Shown here: positions 41,372 to 50,275 of the stretch, one piece after another
How positions within the stretch are numbered: the stretch's first letter is position 1
Layout of the letters: each line of letters begins with the position of its first letter
Source of the DNA: Sutterella megalosphaeroides
Lineage (GTDB): Bacteria; Pseudomonadota; Gammaproteobacteria; Burkholderiales; Burkholderiaceae_F
Direction: 5' to 3'
Length of the DNA stretch: 64,000 nt
NCBI RefSeq assembly: GCF_003609995.1
Contig: NZ_AP018786.1
Coordinates: 248,001-312,000, forward strand
Translations under genes and position numbers: made by a program
Notes under the pieces: generated by a model
What the model was told of the DNA's origin: nothing
Database searches by the model: none
What the model saw: only the letters and a program-made list of their open reading frames with translations

Positions 41372-44116
41372 TCAGGCCTTCTTCACGCGAACGGCCGTCT
41401 TCTTGTAGTCGGGCTCAAGCGAGATCGGGTCGGTCGCGTCGATGCAGACGGAGTTCGTGCGCACCTTTTCGTCGAAGAAGGCGAGCCACGTGGAACCCTT
41501 CGGCATCAGCTGACGGGCCTGGGTTTCGACCACCGCACGGCATTCGCCGTAGCGGCTTTCCACGAGCGCCGTGTCGCCGCGCTTGAGACCGCGCTTCTCG
41601 GCGTCGGCCGGGTGCATGTAAAGGAGCGCCGACGGAGCCGCACGGTGCAGCTCCGGCACGCGGCGCGTCATCGAACCCGTGTGCCAGTGCTCGAGGATGC
41701 GGCCCGTGGAGAGCCACAGGTCGTAGTGCCCGTCGGGCTGCTCGACCGGAGCGGCGTACGGACGGAAGAAGATCTTGGCCTTGCCCGGATGTGCCTTGGC
41801 GGTCTTGTCGGTGACGCCCGTAAGGTTCCCCGTGGGGATCTCCTTCATGAGAGGACCGTAAAAGAGGTTCTCTTCCTTGGCGTACGGGTCGAAGGCCGTG
41901 TTGAAGCGGTAGGGCGTTTCCTTGCCGTCGACGACCGGCCACAGGAGCCCCTTCACGTCTTCGCGCATGTACGTGTCGAAGTCCGCGAGGTCGTGACCGT
42001 GACCGAGCGTGAACTTGCGATATTCGTCGAAGAGCGCCTTTTCGGGGAAGTACGGGAGACCGAGCGCGTCGCCCGTGCCGTTGAGTTCGTTCGGGTACTT
42101 CGGATCGGGCCACACGGCGGCCGCGCGGTCGCCCGTCGGCGCAAAGAGCGCGTCGAAGAGCGTCGACTCGGGCTTGAGACCCATTTCGGCGGCCTTCTCG
42201 AGGATGCTCGGGAGCTTGTCGCCCGGGACGCCCTTGAGGGGCGTTTCACCCCAGACTTCGGCGAGCGTGAAGCGCTTGGAGAGTTCCATCATCATCCAGA
42301 CGTCCGAGCGCGCGTCGCCCGCGGGCTTGACGAGCTGGTGCCAGCCCTGCGTGCGTCGTTCGCCGTTGCCGTAGAGGCCCCACTTCTCGAAGTGGGCCGC
42401 GGCCGGCAGGATGAGGTCGGCGGAGCGGGCGGAGAAGGTCGGGTAGATGTCCGACACCACGACGAAGGCGTCCGGACGACGGGCGGCCTTGAGCCAGTGC
42501 GTGTTGTTGGGAGCCGACTGCAGGATGTTGACGACCTGCGTCCACACGAAGTCGATCGAGCCGTCTTCGAGGCCGCGCAGCATTTCCATGAGCGACGCGC
42601 CGACCTTCGGATTGAGGGTGCCGGCGGGGAGCTTCCAGAGACTTTCCGTCTTCGCGCGGTGCTTCGGATTCGCCACGAGCATGTCGGAAGGCAGTCGGTG
42701 GCAGAAGGCGCCCACTTCGCGGGCGGAACCGCAGGCGGAGGGCTGGCCGGTGAGCGAGAAGGCGCCGTTGCCGGGCAGGCCGTGCTTGCCGAGGAGAAGG
42801 TGCATCGAATAGACGAGCTCGTTCACCCAGACGCCGCGCTGATGCTGGTTGAAGCCCATGCACCAGAAGCTCATCAGGTTGCGCTTCGTATCGCAGACGA
42901 GGTCGGCCAAAGCCATGAGCTTCGCGCGGAAGGTGTCGATCGACTCTTCGTCGTCGCCCTTGGCGAGTTCGGCCACGAAGTCGAGCGTGTAGGGTTCGAT
43001 CCCGCGCTTGAAGTCTTCGAACGAAATCTGCCAGTGGTTGCCGGCCGTGCCGCCCGAATTCTTCTGTTCGACCACTTCACCCGCCTTGCGGCCCTGCGCA
43101 ACGGCTTCGTAACGGTCGAGCTTCACTCGGAGCTGGCGCTCAAGCGTGTCCTTTTCGGAGGGCTTGGCGAATTCCGAGGTCGTGCGCAGGCCGTAACCGA
43201 TGTCGGTCACGCCCGCGGCGAAGATGCAGTGCTTCTCGACGAAGGCCTTGTCGACGAGACCGCGACGCACGATTTCGCGCAGGAGGAAGTTGACGATGGC
43301 GAGGTCCGTATTGGGACGGAAGACGATCGTTTCGTCCGCGAGGTTCGAGGAGCTGTTGCGGAAGGTCGTCACGTTGACGATCTTCGTCGTGCGCGCGGTG
43401 AGCTTGCGGTTCGCCACGCGGGACCAGAGCACCGGGTGCGCTTCGGCCATGTTGTTGCCCCAGAGAATCATCGTGTCGGCCTTTTCGATGTCCTCGTAGT
43501 TGTTGGCCGGCTCGTCGATGCCGAACGTCTGGTAGAAGGCGACGACGGCCGAGGCCATGCAGAGGCGCGCGTTCGGGTCGAGGTTGTTCGAGCGCAAACC
43601 GCCCTTAACGAACTTCGACGCCGCGTAGGCTTCCGGAATCGTGTACTGACCCGAGCCGATCACCGAAAGGGCGGCGGGGCCCTTGGCGGCGAGGGTCTTT
43701 TTCATCTGACGGGCCATTTCGTCGAGAGCCTCGTCCCAGGTGACGGGTTCGAACTTGCCCTGCTTGTCGAACTTGCCGTCTTTGCGGCGCATCAGGGGCT
43801 GCGTGAGACGGTCGGAGCCGTACATGATCTTCGCGTTGAAGTAGCCCTTCACGCAGTTGAGACCGCGGTTGACGGGCGCGTCGGGGTCGCCCTTCGTGGC
43901 GACGACGCGACCGTCGCGCACGCCGACCAAAAGGCCGCAACCCGTGCCGCAGAAGCGGCACACGCCTTTGTGCCAGAGGATGCCGTCGTCGGCCGCCTTG
44001 GCGGCTTCGGCCTGGGCTTGAGTGACGGGGATGCCGAGGGAAAGGGCGGCGGCGCCGGCGAGGCCCGACTTGATCAGGTCGCGTCGCTGGAAGGTGAGCG
44101 GTCGTTCGTGGGTCAT
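41372..44116 (-). CDS. napA: Periplasmic nitrate reductase catalytic subunit NapA
   Basis: A 914-aa Mo-bisMGD enzyme reducing nitrate to nitrite in the periplasm. The Tat signal TFQRRDLIKSGLAGAAAL has its Arg pair at residues 11-12. The 4Fe-4S ligands are Cys53, Cys56, Cys60 (CRFCGTGC) and Cys88. The Mo-ligand Cys186 lies in NARLCMASAV. The molybdopterin-dinucleotide domain forms the C-terminus (STGRILEHWHTGSMTRRVPEL). It is much longer than E. coli NapA (828) and resembles the roughly 925-residue form of epsilonproteobacteria. NapD, encoded just upstream, guards its signal peptide. Confidence 0.97.
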   Translation of the reverse strand: MTHERPLTFQRRDLIKSGLAGAAALSLGIPVTQAQAEAAKAADDGILWHKGVCRFCGTGCGLLVGVRDGRVVATKGDPDAPVNRGLNCVKGYFNAKIMYGSDRLTQPLMRRKDGKFDKQGKFEPVTWDEALDEMARQMKKTLAAKGPAALSVIGSGQYTIPEAYAASKFVKGGLRSNNLDPNARLCMASAVVAFYQTFGIDEPANNYEDIEKADTMILWGNNMAEAHPVLWSRVANRKLTARTTKIVNVTTFRNSSSNLADETIVFRPNTDLAIVNFLLREIVRRGLVDKAFVEKHCIFAAGVTDIGYGLRTTSEFAKPSEKDTLERQLRVKLDRYEAVAQGRKAGEVVEQKNSGGTAGNHWQISFEDFKRGIEPYTLDFVAELAKGDDEESIDTFRAKLMALADLVCDTKRNLMSFWCMGFNQHQRGVWVNELVYSMHLLLGKHGLPGNGAFSLTGQPSACGSAREVGAFCHRLPSDMLVANPKHRAKTESLWKLPAGTLNPKVGASLMEMLRGLEDGSIDFVWTQVVNILQSAPNNTHWLKAARRPDAFVVVSDIYPTFSARSADLILPAAAHFEKWGLYGNGERRTQGWHQLVKPAGDARSDVWMMMELSKRFTLAEVWGETPLKGVPGDKLPSILEKAAEMGLKPESTLFDALFAPTGDRAAAVWPDPKYPNELNGTGDALGLPYFPEKALFDEYRKFTLGHGHDLADFDTYMREDVKGLLWPVVDGKETPYRFNTAFDPYAKEENLFYGPLMKEIPTGNLTGVTDKTAKAHPGKAKIFFRPYAAPVEQPDGHYDLWLSTGRILEHWHTGSMTRRVPELHRAAPSALLYMHPADAEKRGLKRGDTALVESRYGECRAVVETQARQLMPKGSTWLAFFDEKVRTNSVCIDATDPISLEPDYKKTAVRVKKA

Positions 44117-44192
44117 GATGCGTAGTCGTAAGAGGAGTGGTCGGAGCGGTGCGGCCCGGGGCCGCGGAGAGCGAAGGTGCGGGCGCGGCCCG

Positions 44193-44438
44193 TCAGCCTT
44201 CCGTGGGTTCGTCGATTCGGTGTTCGATGAGGCTGACGTCGAGCACGCCGCTCGCGCGGCGCACGAGCTCGAAAATCCGAACTTCTTCGTCGACGTTTTC
44301 GGCTTCGATCGTGCAGACGATGCGACGCGTGGTCGGGTCCGCGGCATGGACGTCCACGCCGTCGATCTCGGACGCGGCGCGAACCGCATCGTCCAGGCGA
44401 CCTTCTTCGGCCACCACGAGAATGGAGGAATAGTTCAT
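44193..44438 (-). CDS. napD: NapA signal-peptide chaperone NapD
   Basis: An 81-aa cytosolic protein of the NapD/ferredoxin-like fold. It starts NYSSILVVAEEGRLDDAVRAASEIDGVDVHA and has TTRRIVCTIEAENVDEEVRIFELVRRASGVLDVSLIEH in short blocks. It binds the NapA Tat signal and prevents export before cofactor insertion. It is the first gene of the operon; napA begins 76 nt later. Confidence 0.92.
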   Translation of the reverse strand: MNYSSILVVAEEGRLDDAVRAASEIDGVDVHAADPTTRRIVCTIEAENVDEEVRIFELVRRASGVLDVSLIEHRIDEPTEG

Positions 44439-44523
44439 GGAAAAACGGGGTCTTCGAGTGTCGGAAAAGAACGTCGGGGCGACGTTGAAACCGGAACCGT
44501 TTGATGCGGAACTCTCGGTTTTT

Positions 44524-44529
44524 ATTATA
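44524..44529 (-). promoter_or_regulatory. Candidate -10 of the napDAGHB promoter
   Basis: A consensus TATAAT reads on the minus strand 86 nt before napD, in an AT-rich island unlike the surrounding sequence. The -35 (CTGGTT at 17 nt) is poor, which fits an activator-dependent promoter. A half FNR site (ATCAA, 44505-44501) lies downstream of the -10, not in an activating position. I found no convincing full FNR or NarL site by eye. Confidence 0.45.
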
Positions 44530-44663
44530 AAAATCCGACAAAAATGAACCAGCCCCCGTTGTGGAGAGGGAATCGATCCGTCGCCTCTCCCGAATGGGGG
44601 AGGGCGTGTGCCCCCAAGGGGGAGCGAAGCGCCCGAGAGCGTCGAAGAGCGCCCGAAAGCGGG

Positions 44664-45875
44664 TTACGACGCCCCGTCGTCGAATTTCGACGCGAGTGCC
44701 GTGAGGAGTGCGGCTACGAGGAGAAGCGCGGCGAGGAAATAGGGAAGCCCCGCAGCGAGCGCCGACGGGTCCTGTCGACCGGCGTAGAAGATGAGCGGCG
44801 TGCCGATCAGGGGACTCACGGCACCCGTAAAGCTGTTGAGCGAGCTGACGGCCCCCATGCGAACGCCCTGTCGCGTGGCGTCGCCCGTGCGGCTCACGAG
44901 CCCTTGCACCGTGGGGCCGACGATTCCCATGAGGGCGAACGCGCACATGAGCAAAGCGGCAAGCGGCCCCGAAGTCGAAAGCCCCATGCCGAGAAGCGCG
45001 AGGAGCCCGACCAAGAGCCCGATCGTGACGATCCGCTTGGGCGAGAGGCGCCGCGCCGCTTTTGGCAGAAGCCACCCCTGCGTGAACGTGATCGAGAGCC
45101 CGAGCGCGAAAATGGAAAAGCCGATCGCCTGAGGTGTCCAGCCGTAGCGGAATTCCGTATAAAGCGCCCACGTGCATTGGACGACGCTTTGCGAAAGTGT
45201 GTAGAGCACGACGATGGCGAGCGCGGGAACGAGCGCGCGTTCGCGCCCGAGTTCGGCGAGAGCGCCGAAGGGGTGCATCCGCCGCCAGGGGATCGGCGTC
45301 GTGTCGGGCGTCGTGAGGCTCTCGGGCAGAACGAAAAGCCCGTAGAGGAAATTAAGTAAGCAAATGACCGCGGCGACGGCAAAGGGAAGCCTCGGATCGT
45401 ATTCGCCGAGCAGACCCCCCAGGGCCGGCCCGAGCACGAAGGCGATCCCGAAGATGGCGCCGATTCGGCCGAAAGCGGCGGTGCGTCGATCGGCGGGCGT
45501 CACGTCGGCGATGTAGGCCTGCGCCACCACGATATTGGAACTGAGGGCGCCGCCCGCGATGCGGGAAAGAAGGAGAAGCTCCACCGAGGTCGTCACGGCC
45601 GGAACGATCATCATCAGTGCGAGCCCGGCGATCCCCGCAAGTAGCACCGGGCGCCGCCCGATGCGGTCCGAAAGCGCTCCGATGAGCGGAGCGAAGAAAA
45701 ACTGCATGAGGCCGTAACTCACCATGACGGCCCCGTACCAGAGAGTCTGCTCGTCGGGCGAATTCGTCAGCGTGCCGATCAGGCGCGGCAATACGGGGAT
45801 GATCAACCCGATGCCCAGGGCGTCGAGAAGGACGCAGGCCAGCACGAATCCGACGGCGGGGCGATGGGAGGACAT
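44664..45875 (-). CDS. MFS efflux transporter, DHA1/TetA-type
   Basis: A 403-aa 12-helix transporter. MFS motif A appears as GALSDRIGRRPVLLAG between TM2 and TM3, and motif C as GPALGGLLGEYDPR in TM5, both typical of H+-drug antiporters of the Tet/Bcr group. LGIGLIIPVLPRLI in TM1 (with an Asp upstream, LLDALG) is characteristic of TetA-like pumps. Whether it exports tetracycline cannot be told from sequence. There is no adjacent tetR. ATG 45875 has no clear Shine-Dalgarno and is preceded by two overlapping hairpins (45895-45940), so control at the leader is possible. Confidence 0.85.
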   Translation of the reverse strand: MSSHRPAVGFVLACVLLDALGIGLIIPVLPRLIGTLTNSPDEQTLWYGAVMVSYGLMQFFFAPLIGALSDRIGRRPVLLAGIAGLALMMIVPAVTTSVELLLLSRIAGGALSSNIVVAQAYIADVTPADRRTAAFGRIGAIFGIAFVLGPALGGLLGEYDPRLPFAVAAVICLLNFLYGLFVLPESLTTPDTTPIPWRRMHPFGALAELGRERALVPALAIVVLYTLSQSVVQCTWALYTEFRYGWTPQAIGFSIFALGLSITFTQGWLLPKAARRLSPKRIVTIGLLVGLLALLGMGLSTSGPLAALLMCAFALMGIVGPTVQGLVSRTGDATRQGVRMGAVSSLNSFTGAVSPLIGTPLIFYAGRQDPSALAAGLPYFLAALLLVAALLTALASKFDDGAS

Positions 45876-45894
45876 AACGGACGAAGCAAACGAT

Positions 45895-45940
45895 GGGGCT
45901 GGGTCGGGGCGTACCCCGACCCAGCCCCGAATAATCGGGG
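45895..45940 (-). promoter_or_regulatory. Overlapping leader hairpins upstream of the MFS pump
   Basis: On the minus-strand leader, a first 6-bp hairpin CCCCGA/TCGGGG (45940-45925, loop of four) overlaps by four G residues a second, 15-bp perfect stem (45928-45914 with 45909-45895, loop of four). The overlap makes the two mutually exclusive, as in attenuators. The big stem ends 20 nt before the ATG. A TATATT box near 45958 is a candidate -10. Confidence 0.55.
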
Positions 45941-46203
45941 TTCGGAGGAAAAAATATACCGTGTTCGGCCCTCGGGTGCTTAAGTAACATGTCGACACGC
46001 AAACGTGTCTAGCGAAATTGTTCAAGATCAAGGGCGCGGAAATTACCGCGTTGCAGGCATTGAAACCCCGGGAATTTTTGTCCGGGTTTCCTTCTGCGCG
46101 TCCCGCTCGATGTTAAGGTAGAAACGTATCAACAAAGCGGGCGGCCGCCGATCATGTCCCGAGAAAGCGCGCCCGTTGGTGTTCAACAACCGGAGATTTC
46201 TCT

Positions 46204-47436
46204 ATGAATCGCGTCTTTAAGTTCGCGATGCCCTTCCTACAGGCATCGCTTGTAAAGCAAATTTTGGTCGGGCTCGTGCTCGGTATCGCTTTGGGCATGG
46301 CTGCTCCGAGCGTTGCGGTTTCGATGGGTTTTCTCGGGACAATCTTCGTTACGGCCCTCAAGGGCGTGGCGCCCATCCTCGTCTTCGTGCTCGTCATGTC
46401 TTCGATCGCCAACCAGCGCATCGGAGACGGAGATCTCCACATCAAGCCGATTCTCGTTCTTTACATGGTGGGTACGTTCGGCGCGGCCGTCATTGCCGTG
46501 ATCGCGAGCTTCCTCTGGCCGACGGAAATTACGCTCGTGGCTCCGCCCGAGTCGGCGAGCGCCCCGGCGGGCATCTTCGAAGTGTTCGAGAACCTGATTC
46601 TCAACGTCGTCGACAATCCGGTGCACGCCATTTCGAGCGGCAACTACATCGGCATTCTCGCCTGGTCGATCGCCATGGGGATCGTGTTGCGTCACGGCAC
46701 GCCCGCCACGCGCGAAGTGCTCTCCGACGCCGCCAAGGGCGTGGAATTCATCGTTCGTCTGGTGATTCGTTTCGCTCCGATCGGTATTTTCGGTCTGGTG
46801 AGCTCGACCCTCGCCACGACGGGCCTTGAAGCCATGGCGGGCTACGTGAAGCTTCTTGCGGTGCTTCTCGGTACGATGGCGGTCGTGGCCTTCGTCGTGA
46901 ATCCGTTCCTCGTTTGGCTCATGATTCGTCGCAATCCGTATCCCTACACTCTGATGACGATTCGCGAGTCGGGCGTGGCCGCCTTCTTCACGCGTTCGTC
47001 GGCCGCCAACATTCCGGTGAACCTGGAAATCTGCCGTCGACTCAACCTGCCCGAATCCACGTACGCGGTGTCGATTCCGGTCGGTGCCACCGTCAACATG
47101 GCCGGTGCCGCGATCACGATCACGGTGCTCACGCTCTCGGCCGCGTACTCGCTCGGCGTGGCGATCGACATTCCTACCGCGATTTTCCTCTCCTTCATCG
47201 CTTCGGTCTGTGCGGCGGGCGCTTCGGGCGTTCCCGGGGGCTCCCTCATGCTGATTCCGCTTGCTTGCGGCTTGTTCGGCATCGACCAGAACACCGCGAT
47301 GCAGGTGGTGGCCGTGGGCTTCATCATCGGCGTCCTGCAGGACTCCTGTGAAACGGCGCTCAATTCCTCGAGCGACGCGCTCTTTACGATCGCGGCCTGC
47401 AAGCGTGCGGAACGCCTGCGTCAGCCGATGAGCTGA
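46204..47436 (+). CDS. sstT: Serine/threonine:Na+ symporter SstT
   Basis: A 410-aa member of the DAACS family resembling SstT, which imports Ser/Thr with Na+. Present: [20 protein letters not shown], the [19 protein letters not shown] helix, the hairpin [39 protein letters not shown], and [17 protein letters not shown] of hairpin 2. Length is close to E. coli SstT (414). GGAG lies about 8 nt before ATG 46204. The 328-bp gap before it holds the MFS leader on the other strand and an imperfect hairpin near 46060-46090; no gene is visible there. A strong terminator follows. Confidence 0.93.
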   Translation: MNRVFKFAMPFLQASLVKQILVGLVLGIALGMAAPSVAVSMGFLGTIFVTALKGVAPILVFVLVMSSIANQRIGDGDLHIKPILVLYMVGTFGAAVIAVIASFLWPTEITLVAPPESASAPAGIFEVFENLILNVVDNPVHAISSGNYIGILAWSIAMGIVLRHGTPATREVLSDAAKGVEFIVRLVIRFAPIGIFGLVSSTLATTGLEAMAGYVKLLAVLLGTMAVVAFVVNPFLVWLMIRRNPYPYTLMTIRESGVAAFFTRSSAANIPVNLEICRRLNLPESTYAVSIPVGATVNMAGAAITITVLTLSAAYSLGVAIDIPTAIFLSFIASVCAAGASGVPGGSLMLIPLACGLFGIDQNTAMQVVAVGFIIGVLQDSCETALNSSSDALFTIAACKRAERLRQPMS

Positions 47437-47469
47437 AGCAGCTGACCGACGCGAATGCATCGCGCGAAA

Positions 47470-47503
47470 TTCGGGGCCTGCCGGAAACGGCGGGCCCCGT
47501 TTT
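47470..47503 (+). terminator. Intrinsic terminator of sstT
   Basis: A 12-bp stem (47470-47481 with 47486-47497, one T-G pair) and loop GAAA, followed by TTTTTT. Confidence 0.9.
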
Positions 47504-47569
47504 TTCGAGCGTCGCATACGGTCGGGTACAATGGCCGGATTGCCGTTTTTTCAGAAGTTTCGCCCGTTT

Positions 47570-49393
47570 ATGATCCGTTATTCGTCACCTCAGGAAGCGC
47601 TCCGACGCGTCTTCGGCTACGACAGTTTCCGAGGATTCCAGGAAGAGGTCGTGAAGACCGTCGTGGAGGGACGGGACGCCTTGGTGCTGATGCCCACGGG
47701 CGGCGGCAAAAGCCTCTGCTACCAGATCCCCGCGCTTTTGCGCGACGGCGTGGCGGTGGTGATTTCGCCCCTCATCGCGCTCATGCAGGATCAGGTCGAC
47801 GCTCTGGAGGAAGCGGGCGTGCGCGCCGCCTACCTCAATTCGACCCAGACGCCCGAAGAGGCGGCCGACGTGCGCGCGGCGCTACAGCGCGGCGAGGTGG
47901 ACCTTCTTTACATCGCGCCCGAGCGGCTCATGACCGCGGGCATGGGGCGGCTGCTCGACGGTTTGCGTCTGTCGCTCTTTGCCATCGACGAAGCGCATTG
48001 CGTGAGCGTCTGGGGGCACGACTTCCGACCCGAATACGGGGCGCTTTCGCACCTGCGGGAGCGCTGGCCCGACGTGCCGCGCATCGCGCTTACCGCCACG
48101 GCGGACCGGAAAACGCGCGAAGAGATCGTCGAGAAGCTGCTTGTCGAACCTCGGGAATTCGTGGCGAGCTTCGACCGACCGAACATCTTTTACCGCGTCG
48201 TTGAAAAAAAGAACGTGAAGGAGCAGCTCCTCTCCTTCATCCGCTCGGAGCACCCCGGCGAGTGCGGCGTCGTCTACTGCCTGGCGCGCCGCACGACGGA
48301 AGAGGTGGCCGAGTATCTGAACGCGGCGGGCATTCACGCGCTCCACTACCACGCGGGGCTCTCGGCCGAGGAACGCTCGCGGCGTCTTTCGGAATTTTTG
48401 CGCTGCGACGACACCGTGATGGTGGCGACGATTGCGTTTGGCATGGGGATCGACAAGCCGAACGTGCGTTTCGTCGCGCACGTCGACATGCCCAAGTCGA
48501 TCGAAGGCTATTTCCAGGAAACGGGTCGCGCGGGCCGCGACGGACTTCCGGCGGATGCGTGGATGGCGTACGGGCTCTCCGACGTCATGACCCAGAAGTA
48601 CCTGATCGATCAGGGGAATGCCGACTCCCTCTACAAGGAGCTCTCCGTACAAAAGCTCGACGCCATGCTCGCCTACGCCGAGGCGGGCGACTGCCGCCGG
48701 CAGCGGCTTCTCGCCTATTTCGGCGAGGCGAGCGCGCCGTGCGGGCACTGCGACAACTGCAAGGAGCCGCCCGAGATGGTCGATATGACGATTGAAGCGC
48801 AGAAGCTCCTTTCCTGCATCGTTCGGGTGCAGAAGATGAGCGGCGTGAGTTTCGGTGCCACGCACGTGATCAATATTTTGCTCGGGCGCGAAAACGAGCG
48901 GATCGATTCGTTCGGGCATCGGGCGCTCTCCACGTACGGGATCGGGAAAGACGTCTCGGAAGCGCAGTGGCGCATGGTGGTGAGGCAGCTTCTCGCGCGA
49001 CACGCCCTCTGGGTCGACGTGGAGCGTTTCAACGCGCTTCGCCTCTCGCCCGAAACGGCGGCTCCGATTCTGAAGGGCGAGGAGCGCGTTTTCGTGCGCC
49101 GTCTCGTTCACAAGCGTCAGCGGAAAACCGCGGCACCGCAGAAGGACGAAATCCTCCTGCGGCTCTCGAACACGTCCCGCCGCATCTATCACGCGCTTCG
49201 GGACTGGCGGCGAACGCACGCCGCGGAAATCGGCAAGCCCCCCTACGTCATTTTCAACGACCGCACGCTTGCGGCCATCGCCGAGGCGAAGCCGCAAAGC
49301 GAAGAGGAGCTCGCCGTCATTCAGGGGGTGGGCTCGCGCAAGCTCGAAAACTACGGCGCGGACGTTCTGGAGATCGTCGGGCGCGAGCTCTGA
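47570..49393 (+). CDS. recQ: ATP-dependent DNA helicase RecQ
   Basis: A 607-aa superfamily 2 helicase for recombination and fork repair. Helicase motifs: FGYDSFRGFQEEVV (Q motif area), Walker A MPTGGGKSLCYQ (residues 41-52), DEAH in AIDEAHCVSVWGHDFRPEY, ATADRKTR, and motif VI QETGRAGRDG. The RQC zinc site has CRRQRLL...CGHCDNC, and an HRDC domain ends the protein (IAEAKPQSEEELAVIQGVGSRKLENYG). I chose ATG 47570. An in-frame ATG at 47531 overlaps TACAAT (47527-47532), a likely -10, so it would precede the transcript. Length agrees with E. coli RecQ (609). Confidence 0.95.
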   Translation: MIRYSSPQEALRRVFGYDSFRGFQEEVVKTVVEGRDALVLMPTGGGKSLCYQIPALLRDGVAVVISPLIALMQDQVDALEEAGVRAAYLNSTQTPEEAADVRAALQRGEVDLLYIAPERLMTAGMGRLLDGLRLSLFAIDEAHCVSVWGHDFRPEYGALSHLRERWPDVPRIALTATADRKTREEIVEKLLVEPREFVASFDRPNIFYRVVEKKNVKEQLLSFIRSEHPGECGVVYCLARRTTEEVAEYLNAAGIHALHYHAGLSAEERSRRLSEFLRCDDTVMVATIAFGMGIDKPNVRFVAHVDMPKSIEGYFQETGRAGRDGLPADAWMAYGLSDVMTQKYLIDQGNADSLYKELSVQKLDAMLAYAEAGDCRRQRLLAYFGEASAPCGHCDNCKEPPEMVDMTIEAQKLLSCIVRVQKMSGVSFGATHVINILLGRENERIDSFGHRALSTYGIGKDVSEAQWRMVVRQLLARHALWVDVERFNALRLSPETAAPILKGEERVFVRRLVHKRQRKTAAPQKDEILLRLSNTSRRIYHALRDWRRTHAAEIGKPPYVIFNDRTLAAIAEAKPQSEEELAVIQGVGSRKLENYGADVLEIVGREL

Positions 49394-49401
49394 TCGGGGA
49401 C

Positions 49402-50181
49402 TCAGAGGTCCTTGGGCGAAATGCGCGGCTTTTGCTTGCGCTTGGCGAGAATGCGGTCGAAGAGCCAGTTGGGCAGAAGTCGGAGCACCTTCGCAAGGAC
49501 GCCCATCTGCCACGGAATGACCGCATAGCTCGTACGGGCGAGAATCGCCTTGACGGCATCGCGGGCGAACTCGTCCGGAGTTTGCAGGAAGGGCATCTTG
49601 TAGGGATTCTTGGCCGTCAGGGGCGTGCGCACGAACCCCGGGCAAATCGTCGTCACGCGGATGCCGACCTTGCCCAATTCCACGCGCAGGCTTTCGCAGT
49701 ACGTGATGACGGCGGACTTGCTCGCGCAATAGGCTTCGGACCCGGGCAGGCCGCGAATGCCCGCCACCGAACCGATCCCGACCAACTGACCCGTGCCGCG
49801 GGCCTTCATCGGCGCGATGAAGGGGTGGAAGGTGTTCGCCATGGCAAAGACGTTCGTGCGGTACACCGCTTCGAGTACGTCGAGGTCTTCGTAGAACTCC
49901 GTTTTGACGCCGTGGGAGATGCCCGCATTGGCAATGACGATGTCGGCTCCGCCCGTCAGGCGTTCGAATTCGCGCGCGGCGGCGATGATCTCGTCGCGCT
50001 TCGTGACGTCGGCCGCAAACGCATGGTGACGTTCGCATCCGCCCGGCAACGTGTCGATGAGTTCGTCGAGTTTTTCGCGGCGACGGGCGACGAGACCGAG
50101 TACGGCGCCGCGACGGGCGAATTCGCGGGCCAGGGCTTCGCCGATCCCGCTCGAAGCGCCGGTGATGAAGACGTTGGGCAC
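49402..50181 (-). CDS. Short-chain dehydrogenase/reductase (SDR) family oxidoreductase
   Basis: A 259-aa classical SDR. The NAD(P)-binding TGASSGIG is at residues 7-14; the R-R pair in VARRREKL favours NADPH. NAG appears in ANAGISHG, and the catalytic Ser (IGSVAG) and YCASK (Tyr-x-x-x-Lys) are in place. The C-terminal PGFVRTPLT is typical. The substrate is unknown; such enzymes are annotated as YbbO/DltE-like. It is convergent with recQ (8 nt between stops) and upstream, on the minus strand, of nothing in operon distance. Confidence 0.9.
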   Translation of the reverse strand: MPNVFITGASSGIGEALAREFARRGAVLGLVARRREKLDELIDTLPGGCERHHAFAADVTKRDEIIAAAREFERLTGGADIVIANAGISHGVKTEFYEDLDVLEAVYRTNVFAMANTFHPFIAPMKARGTGQLVGIGSVAGIRGLPGSEAYCASKSAVITYCESLRVELGKVGIRVTTICPGFVRTPLTAKNPYKMPFLQTPDEFARDAVKAILARTSYAVIPWQMGVLAKVLRLLPNWLFDRILAKRKQKPRISPKDL

Positions 50182-50205
50182 GGTGGGGCTCCGAAAAAGA
50201 AGAGA

Positions 50206-50256
50206 AAGACCAAAAAGAAAACGGCAGGCCGATCCGTGAAAGACCTCCCTGCCGTT
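50206..50256 (-). terminator. Terminator of the dsbA transcript
   Basis: Inverted repeat AACGGCAGG / CCTGCCGTT (50256-50248 with 50228-50220 on the minus strand), followed by TTCTTTTTGG. The 19-nt loop is large, but the T-rich tail fits. Confidence 0.65.
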
Positions 50257-50275
50257 CGGTTCGGGGCGAGCGGGA

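Noticed and set aside
41330-44125. A 931-codon plus-strand open frame opposite napA.
   Set aside because: Shadow of napA codon bias; no domain or RBS.
44439-44540. FNR or NarL boxes upstream of napD.
   Set aside because: Only an isolated ATCAA half site, placed downstream of the best -10; no full TTGAT-N4-ATCAA was found.
45352-46002. A minus-strand open frame covering the MFS leader, considered as a long leader peptide.
   Set aside because: It continues into the MFS gene in another frame as a bias shadow; no Shine-Dalgarno was evident for its start.
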